A stretch of DNA of 49,925 nt from JAXMBX01 sp046349635 (GTDB taxonomy: Bacteria > Planctomycetota > Planctomycetia > Planctomycetales > Planctomycetaceae). Below the pieces are notes generated by a model that saw only the letters and a list, made by a program, of their open reading frames with translations, ran no database searches and was not told the DNA's origin. Shown here in pieces: positions 7,414-16,085 of this stretch (the stretch's first letter is position 1; every line of letters begins with the position of its first letter). The stretch is taken from NCBI GenBank assembly GCA_046349635.1, contig JAXMBX010000039.1:1-49925 (forward strand), written 5' to 3'. Both the position numbers and the translations under genes were made by a program.

Positions 7414-9679
7414 CGGATTCGCTCTTGCTGTCGTCCTGGGCTTTGAAGAAGTCCTCCAAGTTCCACTTGATGTAAGTGGGGGACGAATTCTTGTTCTTCA
7501 GGGGGAAGATTTTCCAGTCCCGGCGAGCGGGTCGGAGTTCTTCCGCGAGCCGTTCGATTTCGTCGAGGGCCTCGATGTCATCGGAGGTGATGACCAGATT
7601 GCCGTTCCGATCGCGGGAGAGATTGATGGGGGGACGATCGCGGGGGACAAACTTCCGTTCGCGGGGACGCTCTTCGTCACCTTGCCGGGGTGCGTTTTCC
7701 TGCGGTGCCGCGGGAGGCTGATTCTGGGGGGGAGCTGCGGCGGGGTTGTCATTCTGCGCGACCGCTTCCGCCAAGGCAACCAGGAAGAGCGGATCGCGCT
7801 TCTGCCGCGGTTCATCGGGAGTGAGGTTAGCAGCGGGTGCCCGGGGGACAATCGGCGGAGGTGCGGGCTTCGCCTTGGGTTCGGGGGGCTTCTCTTCCTG
7901 AGGACGCTGACGCTCCGGCACGCGAAGTTCGTTTGGTCCGACGTTCTTCCAGTTCTTCTGCAGCTTACGGACCAGATCCTGGTATTCCTCTTCGGTCAGG
8001 TTTTCGATGACCCGGACGCGACGATTGGAGCCGCGCGGGGAGACTTCCCCGAGCTTTTCCAGAAGGATGTCGATCTGTTCCATTTCGAGGGCGTTGGCAT
8101 AGAGGAGCAGGCGATTGTTTTCGACATCCGCCTCAACGCGAAACTCCTTGCTTTCATCCTTGGGTTCTTCACTGGAACCGCCGCCGTACCCACCCCAGTC
8201 CCAGCCCCAGCCTCGACGGCGTGAGCTCTGGTCCTTCTTTTGAGGGGTGCCGAACATGAACTCAATGCTGCCCGCGGCGCTGTCCGCCTGCAGGCGGCGG
8301 AGCTTTCGGACCTCGAAATTGCGTCCGGAACCGTCTAGCCGATCCACCAGGGCCTTGATGATCGCATGATCCGGGGGCGTGGCGTTGGCAATGATCGCCT
8401 TGTGCTTCTTGTCGACTTCCAACTGCGTGGTCGGATCGAGGGTTCCCATCTGCTGCAGCATTTTGACGAGGGAATCGGGATCGACACCCGTCATGCGATA
8501 GACCTGGACGCGGCCGATGTGATTGGGGAGGCCATTCTCGCCGCCACCCCCGGTCGGAACGTCGATGATTTCAATGGCGTTCTTGATGGCTTCCATCCGG
8601 TCGGGAGGAGCGCTCGCGAGGATGCTGTTTTCGCGGACGTTGACGACGAGCGTGACCTTCGTCTGCTGGGGACGATTCGCCATCCCGGCGGCACCCTGCT
8701 GCTGCATCATCTGCTGCTGTTGCATCATCATCTGCTGACGCATCATCATTTCCTGGGGATTTCGGCTGGCGTTTTCCTGGCCGGAGCTGGGTTTTTCCAT
8801 CCCCAGGACGCCGTAGAGCAGATCGATGACTTCGCCGGCGCGGGTGTGCTTCAGCTTGAATTGCTTGACCAGTCGGTCCTTACCTCGGCTGGATTGCTCG
8901 ACTTTGATCATGTCCCAGACGGGGATCAGGTTGGCCACGGAGTCCATGACCTCGACCCGGTTGGTGGCCTTCATGGGGGTGATCTTGCCGTTGGGGCTCA
9001 GCATGGGCTTGAGTTCTTCCACAGCGGATTCGGCGATCAACCAGTCGAGAGGGAAGGAAGCCCGCACGAATTCGTACGGCTGATGTTTGAGGAGTTCTTC
9101 CGGTTCCACGCGGGGGACCATGCTGGGGTCCACTTTCTTGAGATTCACGACGCTGATCACTTCCCCCTGCTGCAGCATGGAATAGCCGCGGTCCAGGAGG
9201 TGGCGGTTGATCATGTCCCGAATCTCCGGGACGGAGTAGCTGCGTTGCGTCTGCAGATTGAGAAAACCGCCGGGCATTTCCTGCCAGTCGAGACTGCACT
9301 TGGAGATTTCGGCGACCCAATCGAGAACGTCCTGCCACGGTTGGCCGCGGAAGTTGACCTGCACCTTGCCATCTTTGTCGGGACGGATCTTGAGTTCTTC
9401 CGGATTGGCGGGACGCTCAGGGCGATCGGGACGGGGCTTGGGAGGAACAGCCGGCGCACCCCCCTGGTTGGGGTCTGCAGGAGTGGTCGCGGGTTGGGTG
9501 GGAGGAGTTGCCGGCTGCGCGGGCTGAGCACCACCGTTCGGGATCTCCGGCATACCTCCGCGGCCTTCCATGAAACGACGGAAGTCTCCGCGTCCTCTTT
9601 GCGCAGAGACGTCTGGCGTGACGATTGCGAAGACGAGGCAAGCCAATAGGAAACACGAGATGCGAGAGACTCGTAGCAT
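7253..9679 (-). CDS. Barrel-less secretin-like protein, N-terminal part (before frameshift)
   Basis: ATG 9679 is chosen over the TTG at 9712 because it starts a good signal peptide (LACLVFAIVTPDVSA). An N0/STN-like domain spans about residues 95-190 (VNFRGQPWQDVLDWVAEISK). Several secretin_N-like units follow, for example VKQFKLKHTRAGEVIDLL, VQVYRMTGVDPDSL, FEVRKLRRLQADSA and WKIFPLKNK. Met/Gln-rich and Pro-rich linkers separate them. After about SDDDYM the frame becomes unlike protein (RLVRFRTVRKRKTTV) while the +1 frame becomes secretin-like, so a frameshift lies at about 7360-7415. The reconstructed protein would be about 1030 residues with no outer-membrane barrel. It may build a periplasmic ring or scaffold related to the secretin encoded opposite; that role is inferred. 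Confidence 0.8.
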   Translation of the reverse strand: MLRVSRISCFLLACLVFAIVTPDVSAQRGRGDFRRFMEGRGGMPEIPNGGAQPAQPATPPTQPATTPADPNQGGAPAVPPKPRPDRPERPANPEELKIRPDKDGKVQVNFRGQPWQDVLDWVAEISKCSLDWQEMPGGFLNLQTQRSYSVPEIRDMINRHLLDRGYSMLQQGEVISVVNLKKVDPSMVPRVEPEELLKHQPYEFVRASFPLDWLIAESAVEELKPMLSPNGKITPMKATNRVEVMDSVANLIPVWDMIKVEQSSRGKDRLVKQFKLKHTRAGEVIDLLYGVLGMEKPSSGQENASRNPQEMMMRQQMMMQQQQMMQQQGAAGMANRPQQTKVTLVVNVRENSILASAPPDRMEAIKNAIEIIDVPTGGGGENGLPNHIGRVQVYRMTGVDPDSLVKMLQQMGTLDPTTQLEVDKKHKAIIANATPPDHAIIKALVDRLDGSGRNFEVRKLRRLQADSAAGSIEFMFGTPQKKDQSSRRRGWGWDWGGYGGGSSEEPKDESKEFRVEADVENNRLLLYANALEMEQIDILLEKLGEVSPRGSNRRVRVIENLTEEEYQDLVRKLQKNWKNVGPNELRVPERQRPQEEKPPEPKAKPAPPPIVPRAPAANLTPDEPRQKRDPLFLVALAEAVAQNDNPAAAPPQNQPPAAPQENAPRQGDEERPRERKFVPRDRPPINLSRDRNGNLVITSDDIEALDEIERLAEELRPARRDWKIFPLKNKNSSPTYIKWNLEDFFKAQDDSKSESDDDYMRLVRFRTVRKRKTTVPSVSPSGKSHVHLGHGYPLDHGRRRRPRPARTD

Positions 9680-10021
9680 CGGAGAGACCTTGCGGAGCAA
9701 CGAAGAGCTCAAAATTTGGAACCATTGATAGGGACAATGGTTAACGTTTAATTATGGTCACGGATTGAAGGTGGCGGCAAGAGGTTTTATCGCCGGGTTT
9801 CCTGTTCCGTAAGCCTCTTCCATCATCGGTCATCCGGGTGAAGGAAACATTAACCGGACATGAAATCATCGGGGTGGCGATTCGCGCACCGAACTAGGTG
9901 GCGTCGTAACGGTTATGCTAGATTTCAGGCGGGCAGCTTTGCTCAGCTCGTTGGACTCCTGCAATATTTGTAGAGTCAGAAAATGAAGTCACTTGTTCAA
10001 GCCCCCTATTGAGAATTCACC
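9680..10021. other. Divergent intergenic region between secretin-like and GH92 genes
   Basis: This 342-base gap separates two divergently transcribed genes and should hold both promoters. An AT-rich patch lies near 9738-9756 (GGTTAACGTTTAATTATGG). No -35/-10 pair close to consensus was found on either strand. No small ORF with a convincing ribosome site was seen. Confidence 0.45.
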
Positions 10022-12310
10022 ATGTTCGCTTGGCTGCAGTCCTTCGGAGTCCGTTCATTCGTCCTGTTTCTGGTTCCCACGGTTCTGTCGGCCGGTCCAC
10101 AAGTCCTGCCGAAGAGCGTGCAGCCGGGGGAACTGGGGAAACACGTCAACGTGATGATCGGAACGGGGGGAAAGGCCCATCTCTGCGGGATGCTTTCGCC
10201 GGCGGCATCCGTGCCGTTTGGAATGGTCCGGCTCGGGCCGGATACGATGTCCCTGTTCGGGACCAAAGCGAGCAGTACGTCGGGGTATTTTTACTCTGAT
10301 TCGAAGATCATCGGTTTCAGTCACACGCGATTGAGCGGAACCGGGGCGACCGACGGAGGGAATTTTTTAGTATTCCCGACTTCTGATGCGGCGGTCGGCA
10401 AACATCCGCGGAAGCTGGCTGTGTCCTATTCGCATCAGGATGAAGTTGCGTTCCCCGGGTACTACGGCGTTGCGCTTCCGGCTTCGGGAGTGACGGCAGA
10501 GTTCACCGCGACGCAGCGCGTAGGGGTGCACCGTTACACGTTTGCAGACCAGCAGGCGCCGTACCTGGTGTTGAATGTGACCAGCGTGCTGGGAAAGGGA
10601 ACTTCCAAGGCCGGCGAGGTTCGTATTCTTCCCGATCGGCAGGAGATTGAAGGTTCGGTCGAGACATTTGGGACATTCTCCAAGCGGTATGGTGGGATCA
10701 AGGTTTACTTCATCGCGAAGTTCAACCGGCCGTTTGAGAAGTTCGGAATCTGGGCCGGGGACAAATTCGCCAAGGACCAGAGTGAAGGGAAGCATGATGA
10801 CCTGAACGCCGGTCTCGGTTTTGCTTCCTCTCAGCCCAACCAGGTGGAAGTCAAGCTGGCGCTCTCGTATGTCAGCATCGCGAATGCGCGCGAGAATCTG
10901 AAAGCCGAAGCGGAGAGCAAGAGTTTCGACGAGATTCTGACGGCTGCCAAATCCGCCTGGGAGGAAATGCTGGGGCGGATGCGGATTGAGGGGGGGACCG
11001 ACAAACAGCGGACGATTTATTACACATCGTTGTATCACTCCTGCCTGATGCCGACGATTTTCAACGACGTCAACGGTGATTACTTTGGATTTGATAAGCA
11101 GGTGCATCGAGCGGAGGGGTTCAATTACTACACGGATATGTCGCTGTGGGACACGTTCAGAACCACGCACCCGCTGTACAACCTGATGGCCCGCGGAGAA
11201 CAGCGGGATATGCTCGTTTCACTGGTCAAGATGGCGGAGCAGGGGGGATATCTGCCCCGGTGGCCTTCGGGGAACGGCTACAGCACTTCGCTGTTCGGGA
11301 CGCCTGCGGACATGGTTGTCGCGGAATCGTGGCTGAAGGGGATTCGAGATTTCGACGCGGAGACGGCGTATCAGGCGATGAAGAAGACGGCGCTGGGGCC
11401 GACGGTCAATTCCCGTTTCTCGGGACGAGCAGGTATCGATCTGTACCTGAAATACCGGTACTGTCCCTCGGACCTGATGAAGAAGTCAGTCGCGAGCACG
11501 CTGGAGTATTGCTATTCCGATTCCGCGGTCGCGAAGCTGGCTGCGGCGCTGGGGCATCGCGAAGACGCGGCGATGTTCGAGGAACACTCGAAGTATTACC
11601 GCAACCTGTGGAATCCGGAGACGCAATACTTTCATCCCCGCGATGCGCAGGGGAAATTCTCTCCCGACTTCAACCCGATGCTGCTGACGTATCTCGATTT
11701 CCAGGGGAAGTACACGCATGCGTATGTGGAAGGGTCCGCGCTGCAGTGGCGGTGGGCGGTGCCGCACGATGCGGAGGGACTGGTCGCGCTGTTCAAATCC
11801 CGGGAATACTTCGTGCAAGAGCTGGAGAAATTCTTCGAGGAGTCACCGCCGGGGGTGAGCATCAACCCCAATGCTTACTACTGGCACGGGAACCAACCGG
11901 ATATCTACGCGGCGTTCCTGTTCAACGCCGCCGGGCGCCCTGACCTGACCCAGAAATGGGTTCGCTGGATCCTGGAGCAGAAATATGGGGACCAGGAAAA
12001 CGGGGTGGATGGGAACGACGACGGGGGGACGCTCTCCGCGTGGTACGTGCTTGCTTCAGCGGGACTGTATCCGACGGCGGGGACGGACCGCTATCAACTG
12101 ACGAGTCCGCTCTGGAAGCGGACGGAGATCGACTTGAAAGGGAAGCGGCTGACGGTTATCGCAGAACCCGCTGACGCCGCGCATCCGTACATCAAGCAGG
12201 TCTGGCTGAACGACAAACCGATTGACCGCCGCTGGCTACAGCATTCGGAAATTGCTGACGGCGGAACGCTGCGGTTTGAAATGAGCGAGACACCGTCGAA
12301 CGGAAAGTGA
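10022..12310 (+). CDS. GH92 family alpha-mannosidase, secreted
   Basis: A 762-residue glycoside hydrolase of family 92, whose members are calcium-dependent exo-alpha-mannosidases acting on mannans and N-glycans. It begins with a signal peptide (FVLFLVPTVLSAG). The N-terminal beta-sandwich carries MIGTGGKAHLCGMLSPAA, VPFGMVRLGPDT and IIGFSHTRLSGTGATDGG. The (alpha/alpha)6 barrel carries SLWDTFRTTHPLYNLM, YVEGSALQWRW (with the family's catalytic-region Glu) and GNDDGGTLSAWYVLASAGLY near the C terminus. Length is normal for the family. Probably periplasmic or secreted, in polysaccharide scavenging. The exact linkage specificity cannot be read from sequence. Confidence 0.95.
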   Translation: MFAWLQSFGVRSFVLFLVPTVLSAGPQVLPKSVQPGELGKHVNVMIGTGGKAHLCGMLSPAASVPFGMVRLGPDTMSLFGTKASSTSGYFYSDSKIIGFSHTRLSGTGATDGGNFLVFPTSDAAVGKHPRKLAVSYSHQDEVAFPGYYGVALPASGVTAEFTATQRVGVHRYTFADQQAPYLVLNVTSVLGKGTSKAGEVRILPDRQEIEGSVETFGTFSKRYGGIKVYFIAKFNRPFEKFGIWAGDKFAKDQSEGKHDDLNAGLGFASSQPNQVEVKLALSYVSIANARENLKAEAESKSFDEILTAAKSAWEEMLGRMRIEGGTDKQRTIYYTSLYHSCLMPTIFNDVNGDYFGFDKQVHRAEGFNYYTDMSLWDTFRTTHPLYNLMARGEQRDMLVSLVKMAEQGGYLPRWPSGNGYSTSLFGTPADMVVAESWLKGIRDFDAETAYQAMKKTALGPTVNSRFSGRAGIDLYLKYRYCPSDLMKKSVASTLEYCYSDSAVAKLAAALGHREDAAMFEEHSKYYRNLWNPETQYFHPRDAQGKFSPDFNPMLLTYLDFQGKYTHAYVEGSALQWRWAVPHDAEGLVALFKSREYFVQELEKFFEESPPGVSINPNAYYWHGNQPDIYAAFLFNAAGRPDLTQKWVRWILEQKYGDQENGVDGNDDGGTLSAWYVLASAGLYPTAGTDRYQLTSPLWKRTEIDLKGKRLTVIAEPADAAHPYIKQVWLNDKPIDRRWLQHSEIADGGTLRFEMSETPSNGK

Positions 12311-12322
12311 GGGAACTCGCTA

Positions 12323-12541
12323 TTACGGGCCGGTTTTGCGGTGGGCGAATGTTTTGGTGGTCGGGTTGACCACGGTGGTTTGCTTCGGGACGCCGAACGT
12401 TTTGACGGGGGCCTTTTTCGCGGCTTCTTTGGAGACGCCGGATTTTTTCTCGATCTCCTTGCGCTGGGCGGTTTCGGCCAGTTTTTTCTGGGCGACCCGT
12501 TGTTCCCGTTCCTTCTTTTTCCGATCCTTGTTCTTGGCCAT
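12323..12541 (-). CDS. Small highly basic protein
   Basis: A 72-residue protein that starts MAKNKDRKKKEREQRVAQ and is dominated by Lys, Arg and Glu up to about residue 45, then has a less charged tail (VKTFGVPKQTTVVNPTTKTF). An AGGAG ribosome site sits eight bases before ATG 12541, which supports real translation. The N-terminal part is predicted helical. I do not recognise a named family; nucleic-acid or ribosome binding would fit the charge but is speculative. It converges with the GH92 gene, whose stop is 12 bases away. Confidence 0.7.
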   Translation of the reverse strand: MAKNKDRKKKEREQRVAQKKLAETAQRKEIEKKSGVSKEAAKKAPVKTFGVPKQTTVVNPTTKTFAHRKTGP

Positions 12542-12699
12542 CGCAGAAGCTCCTGGTGTGAAATGAAAAGCGACTGCTTAGAGTAACAGGAAACGAGGTT
12601 TGCGGCAAAGAGTGCGTACGATTCCCACAGGCGCGGGGATTTGATGCGGGGATGTGCGGTACCATTTATGGCGTAGATAAAACAGGGAGGAAAGGTCTT

Positions 12700-13605
12700 G
12701 TGAGTTCAATCGCCTGGGTCTTAACCATCGTTTTGTCTGCCCCGGAACTTGGATCGGGTGATCATACGCGGCATCTGTCGGTGGATGATCGGGATCGAAC
12801 CTGCCTGGTGCACGTCCCCGCGACATATGATTCGCGCAAGCCGACGCCCTTGGTGCTGATTCTGCATGGAGCGGGAACCAATGATCTGATTACCGTTCGA
12901 TTCACGGGGATGAATAAGAAGTCGGACGCGGCGGGGTTCATCGCGGCTTATCCCAACGGGACGGGGATCGGTCCGCTGCAGGTGTGGAATGCCGGGGGGC
13001 GTCCGAGCACCGTCGATGATGTGAAGTTCATCCGCCTGCTGTTGGACGACCTGGAAAAATGCCTGAATATCGACACGAAGCGGATCTTCGTGACGGGGAT
13101 GTCCAACGGGGGAATGATGTGTTACCGGCTGGCGAATGAAATGTCCGAGCGGATAGCGGCGATTGCACCGGTCGCCGGGACATTGGCTGTACCGGACTAT
13201 CAGCCCAAGCGGGGAGTGCCGGTGATGCACTTCCACGGAACGGAGGATACGTTTGTCGCATTCGATTCGGAACGGCGGAGGTCCCGGAAATTCGTGAGGG
13301 TGAAAACAGTGCCGGAGACGATGGAGGCGGTCATTCGTGCGAATCACTGCAGCAGCGACGCGGAAGTGAAGGAATTCCCCGACACCGACCAGGACGGAGC
13401 GAAGGTGACGCGGAAGTGTTATCCGCCGCGGGATGAGAGAGAGGGTGCGGAGGTGATCCTGTTTGTGGTCGACAAGGGGGGGCATACCTGGCCGGGTCAG
13501 AAACCGATGGCGGGGTTCATCGGGAAATCGACGCTCGATATTTCCGCCAATGACCTGATGTGGGAGTTTTTTCAGAAACATCCTTTGAAAACGGAGAAGA
13601 AATAA
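12700..13605 (+). CDS. Exported PHB depolymerase/feruloyl esterase-like hydrolase (LpqC family)
   Basis: An alpha/beta-hydrolase esterase of the LpqC/polyhydroxybutyrate depolymerase type (COG3509-like). The frame is open from ATG 12652, but GTG 12700 is chosen because GGGAGGAAAGG lies just upstream and the resulting N terminus (SSIAWVLTIVLSAPELGSG) looks like a signal peptide. The oxyanion region is LVLILHGAGTND, the nucleophile Ser is in GMSNGGMMCYRLA, the acid is probably the Asp in HGTEDTFVAF, and the catalytic His is in GGHTWPGQ. Natural substrates of this family include polyesters, feruloyl esters and acetylated sugars; which applies here is not evident. The cupin gene starts at the base after its stop, so the two are probably cotranslated. 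Confidence 0.88.
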   Translation: MSSIAWVLTIVLSAPELGSGDHTRHLSVDDRDRTCLVHVPATYDSRKPTPLVLILHGAGTNDLITVRFTGMNKKSDAAGFIAAYPNGTGIGPLQVWNAGGRPSTVDDVKFIRLLLDDLEKCLNIDTKRIFVTGMSNGGMMCYRLANEMSERIAAIAPVAGTLAVPDYQPKRGVPVMHFHGTEDTFVAFDSERRRSRKFVRVKTVPETMEAVIRANHCSSDAEVKEFPDTDQDGAKVTRKCYPPRDEREGAEVILFVVDKGGHTWPGQKPMAGFIGKSTLDISANDLMWEFFQKHPLKTEKK

Positions 13606-14085
13606 ATGGCGACACGCATAGCGACATTGAAAGACACGAATGCCGGTCGGACGGTGGCAGTTGTGGGAGACCTGTACCGGTTTCTGGCCACGGGCAAAGA
13701 GACCGACGGGAAGTATGCCCAATTGGAAGCCACGGTATTTCCCGGCGGCGGACCCCCTCCTCACATTCATCGCCGGGAGGAAGAGGGGTTCTTTATCCTG
13801 GAAGGGGAGATCACGTTTCAGATCGGCGAGGACCGGATCGTGGCAACGGCTGGGATGTTTGCCAACATGCCGATCGGTACGCCGCATGCGTTCAAGAATG
13901 AAACGGATCGCCCCGCGCGGATGATCATCACCGTCGCCCCGGCAGGGATCGAAGAGATGTTTTTAGAGATCGGGAGCGAAGCGAGTCCCGGGATGACGGT
14001 CTCACCTCCGACGAAAGCGGAGATCGAAAAGCTGCTCGCTGTTGCACCCCGCTATGGGATCGAACTGCTTCCACCGAAGCACTGA
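13606..14085 (+). CDS. Cupin-domain protein
   Basis: A 159-residue single-domain cupin. Motif 1 is seen as GGGPPPHIHRREEEGFFILEG, giving two His and one Glu as potential metal ligands, and motif 2 as MPIGTPHAFKNE, supplying the third His. It resembles quercetinase-like or sugar-related cupins, but the substrate cannot be assigned. There is no signal peptide, so it is cytoplasmic. ATG 13606 directly abuts the stop of the esterase gene, indicating a two-gene operon. Confidence 0.88.
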   Translation: MATRIATLKDTNAGRTVAVVGDLYRFLATGKETDGKYAQLEATVFPGGGPPPHIHRREEEGFFILEGEITFQIGEDRIVATAGMFANMPIGTPHAFKNETDRPARMIITVAPAGIEEMFLEIGSEASPGMTVSPPTKAEIEKLLAVAPRYGIELLPPKH

Positions 14086-14092
14086 TTTCTTT
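14066..14092 (+). terminator. Weak hairpin at the end of the cupin gene
   Basis: TGCTTC (14066-14071) pairs with GAAGCA (14076-14081) across a CACC loop. The hairpin overlaps the cupin stop codon region and is followed by a mixed T-rich stretch (ATTTCTTT). A weak intrinsic terminator between convergent genes is possible. Confidence 0.3.
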
Positions 14093-14175
14093 GACAAAAT
14101 GCTCTGGACGAAGGGTGACTTGCCGAAAGTTGCAGATCCAGCCTGGTCACTAACCGCATTTTGTCGGGTGTTCCA

Positions 14176-16035
14176 CTAGTGGATGCGGCGCATGCGGTCG
14201 AACTGGGGATAGAACGGAACCGTCATCGAAGGATAGTCGTTCGACAGGACCACCTGACCTCCGACGTTTTTCTGGTGATAGCAGAAGACGTTGAACGGCC
14301 AGAAGTCGGGGGCATAGCCGTTGCCGTTGTTCAGGAACGGCACGCCGTGAGGCCAGTAGACGAAGAACGCCTTGCCGACCATCAGCTCGCGAGGGACGGC
14401 ATGGGGGCGGATGGCCCGGGCGCGCCACAAGCGGCTGTCGAGACTGCGAGGGCTGTTGTCCCCCAGGACAAAGAACTCATCCGGAGCCATGCCGAATTCC
14501 TGCTGCTTCTCCGATTTCGCAAAGGAGGCATAGCGCTCGGGCGATTTGAGAAGTTCCCGCCAGTTGCGGGCCATGTCGCTCAGGACGGCGTCGGTGTAGT
14601 AGATATCCCGCTGCAGCAGCAGGTGGCTGACCTTCACCCGCGTCCCCTTGGCCGCAATGCCGACGGGCGAGAGATCATCCTGCGTGGGCTCGTGCGGACC
14701 CGTCAAGGGAGGGAAGTCATAAGACCCGTCGACCGACTTGTTTCCCCGCTTCCACTGAATCGGTTTTCCATCCACCCAGAGGGTCAAGCGGTCATCGACA
14801 TTGGCGAAGCACAGGCGATAGTTGCCCGCCTGCTTGAGGGATGTTTCTCCCTCGGCAATTTCGACCGTTTCCAGATTTCCCTGGGAGTCTTTCAGGGTTT
14901 TATCCAGATAGGCAATTCGCGCGAGGCCGGTCTGCAGGTTGATACCGCAACGATAGCGTCGGGAGCCTTCCACGAGTTCCAGGATCATTTCGCCATTGGG
15001 GACTTCGACCTGCGCTTCACAGGAGAGGGTGAGGTCACCGACCCAGAACTGGCCGACGTCATCGCCGTCTCCCTGGGCGATGTTGCCGCCGGTGGTTTCG
15101 CCGCTGTTATAGCTGCAGAAGTCCCCGATGAGGATCGGTTCGGGTTTGGTATCGAAGGGGCGTTTCCCCCGGGCCTGTTCCCAGTCCCCGCTGGTGGGAA
15201 CGTAATGCCGATAGCGAATCCACTTGAGGTCATCGGAGTTGTTGATCGTGAAGACGCGGGATTGGGGATCCAACTGCCACTGGGTCTTGTCTCCGCCGCG
15301 CGCTCCCTTAGCTTGCTCGGCAGCCCAGCGTTCCGGCCAGTTCATCGCCAGGAGTTCCCGCGCAGGCTTGTCGTTGTCATAGACCAGGACCTGCAGTTCC
15401 TGCTGTTTGTGGTAGGGCTTGCGGGCGATCTTGAGAGGGGCGTCCCCCTTGGAGCGATAATAAACGTCGCCGCGCAACAGCGTGACGATTTCGTTCGGCA
15501 GGCCGATCAGCCGTTTGATGTAGTTTGTCTTGGGATCTTCCGGAAACTTGAACACGACCACGTCGAAGCGCTCAGGATCGCCGAACTCGTAGGGGAACTT
15601 GTTGACGAGGATCCGATCCCCCTTGAACGCCAGATCCTTATAAATTTTCTGCTGGAATCGGCAGTTGGGGCAGGAGGCATACTGCAGGCGGTATTCTTCG
15701 GTGTAGGTCGATTGCCAGACGCGGTCCACTTCTTCGCTGGCCCCGACCCGGAACCGGGAGCTGCATTTCTGGCAGACGACGTCCTTGTGACGGCCGTAGA
15801 GAGTTTCCGCCATCGATCCAGTCGGAATGACGAACGCCTCCGCGACAAACGTCCGGAACAGGAACGCGAGGATAAAGGCGATGACGAAACCTTCGACCGT
15901 GTCGCGATGACTCTCCTGCTTGGCCTGGCTCCTGGCGAGCGAAGCCGCGGGTTGTCGCCTGGCGATCTTCATCCCTTCAGCCTTGATCTGCTCCAGGGCG
16001 TCTGCGGTGCTGTCGTCGATTTTGTCTGAAGGCAT
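14176..16035 (-). CDS. lepB: Signal peptidase I with large insertions (first of two)
   Basis: Type I signal peptidase (S26) that cleaves signal peptides at the outer face of the inner membrane. At 619 residues it is about twice the usual size. One N-terminal membrane segment (GFVIAFILAFLFRTFVAEAF) leads into the catalytic Ser motif IPTGSMAETL. A CxxC pair (CQKC) and a second (CPNC) follow and look like a zinc-ribbon insertion. The catalytic Lys is in YIKRLIGLPNEIV. An insertion of about 270 residues then precedes box E (FFVLGDNSPRSLDSRLW). Its second half (LTLSCEAQVEVPNGEMILEL through LTLWVDGKPI to LLLQRDIYY) reads as a LamG-like beta-sandwich. It is last in the ROK-lepA-lepB-lepB run and starts 50 bases after the upstream paralogue. 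Confidence 0.93.
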   Translation of the reverse strand: MPSDKIDDSTADALEQIKAEGMKIARRQPAASLARSQAKQESHRDTVEGFVIAFILAFLFRTFVAEAFVIPTGSMAETLYGRHKDVVCQKCSSRFRVGASEEVDRVWQSTYTEEYRLQYASCPNCRFQQKIYKDLAFKGDRILVNKFPYEFGDPERFDVVVFKFPEDPKTNYIKRLIGLPNEIVTLLRGDVYYRSKGDAPLKIARKPYHKQQELQVLVYDNDKPARELLAMNWPERWAAEQAKGARGGDKTQWQLDPQSRVFTINNSDDLKWIRYRHYVPTSGDWEQARGKRPFDTKPEPILIGDFCSYNSGETTGGNIAQGDGDDVGQFWVGDLTLSCEAQVEVPNGEMILELVEGSRRYRCGINLQTGLARIAYLDKTLKDSQGNLETVEIAEGETSLKQAGNYRLCFANVDDRLTLWVDGKPIQWKRGNKSVDGSYDFPPLTGPHEPTQDDLSPVGIAAKGTRVKVSHLLLQRDIYYTDAVLSDMARNWRELLKSPERYASFAKSEKQQEFGMAPDEFFVLGDNSPRSLDSRLWRARAIRPHAVPRELMVGKAFFVYWPHGVPFLNNGNGYAPDFWPFNVFCYHQKNVGGQVVLSNDYPSMTVPFYPQFDRMRRIH

Positions 16036-16085
16036 TTCGTTCCGACTCCTGGCGAAAGAAAGTCATCCCGCTTGTCGGGGACAGA

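Noticed and set aside
8697..8750. CTG/CAT-rich microsatellite-like stretch
   Set aside because: It encodes a Met/Gln-rich linker in the minus-strand protein, so coding low complexity explains it.
8366..9649. Plus-strand open frame of 427 codons
   Set aside because: Antisense to the barrel-less secretin relative; His/Asp-rich composition typical of reversed codons.
14161..16029. Plus-strand open frame of 622 codons
   Set aside because: Antisense to the first lepB, whose catalytic motifs are intact on the other strand.
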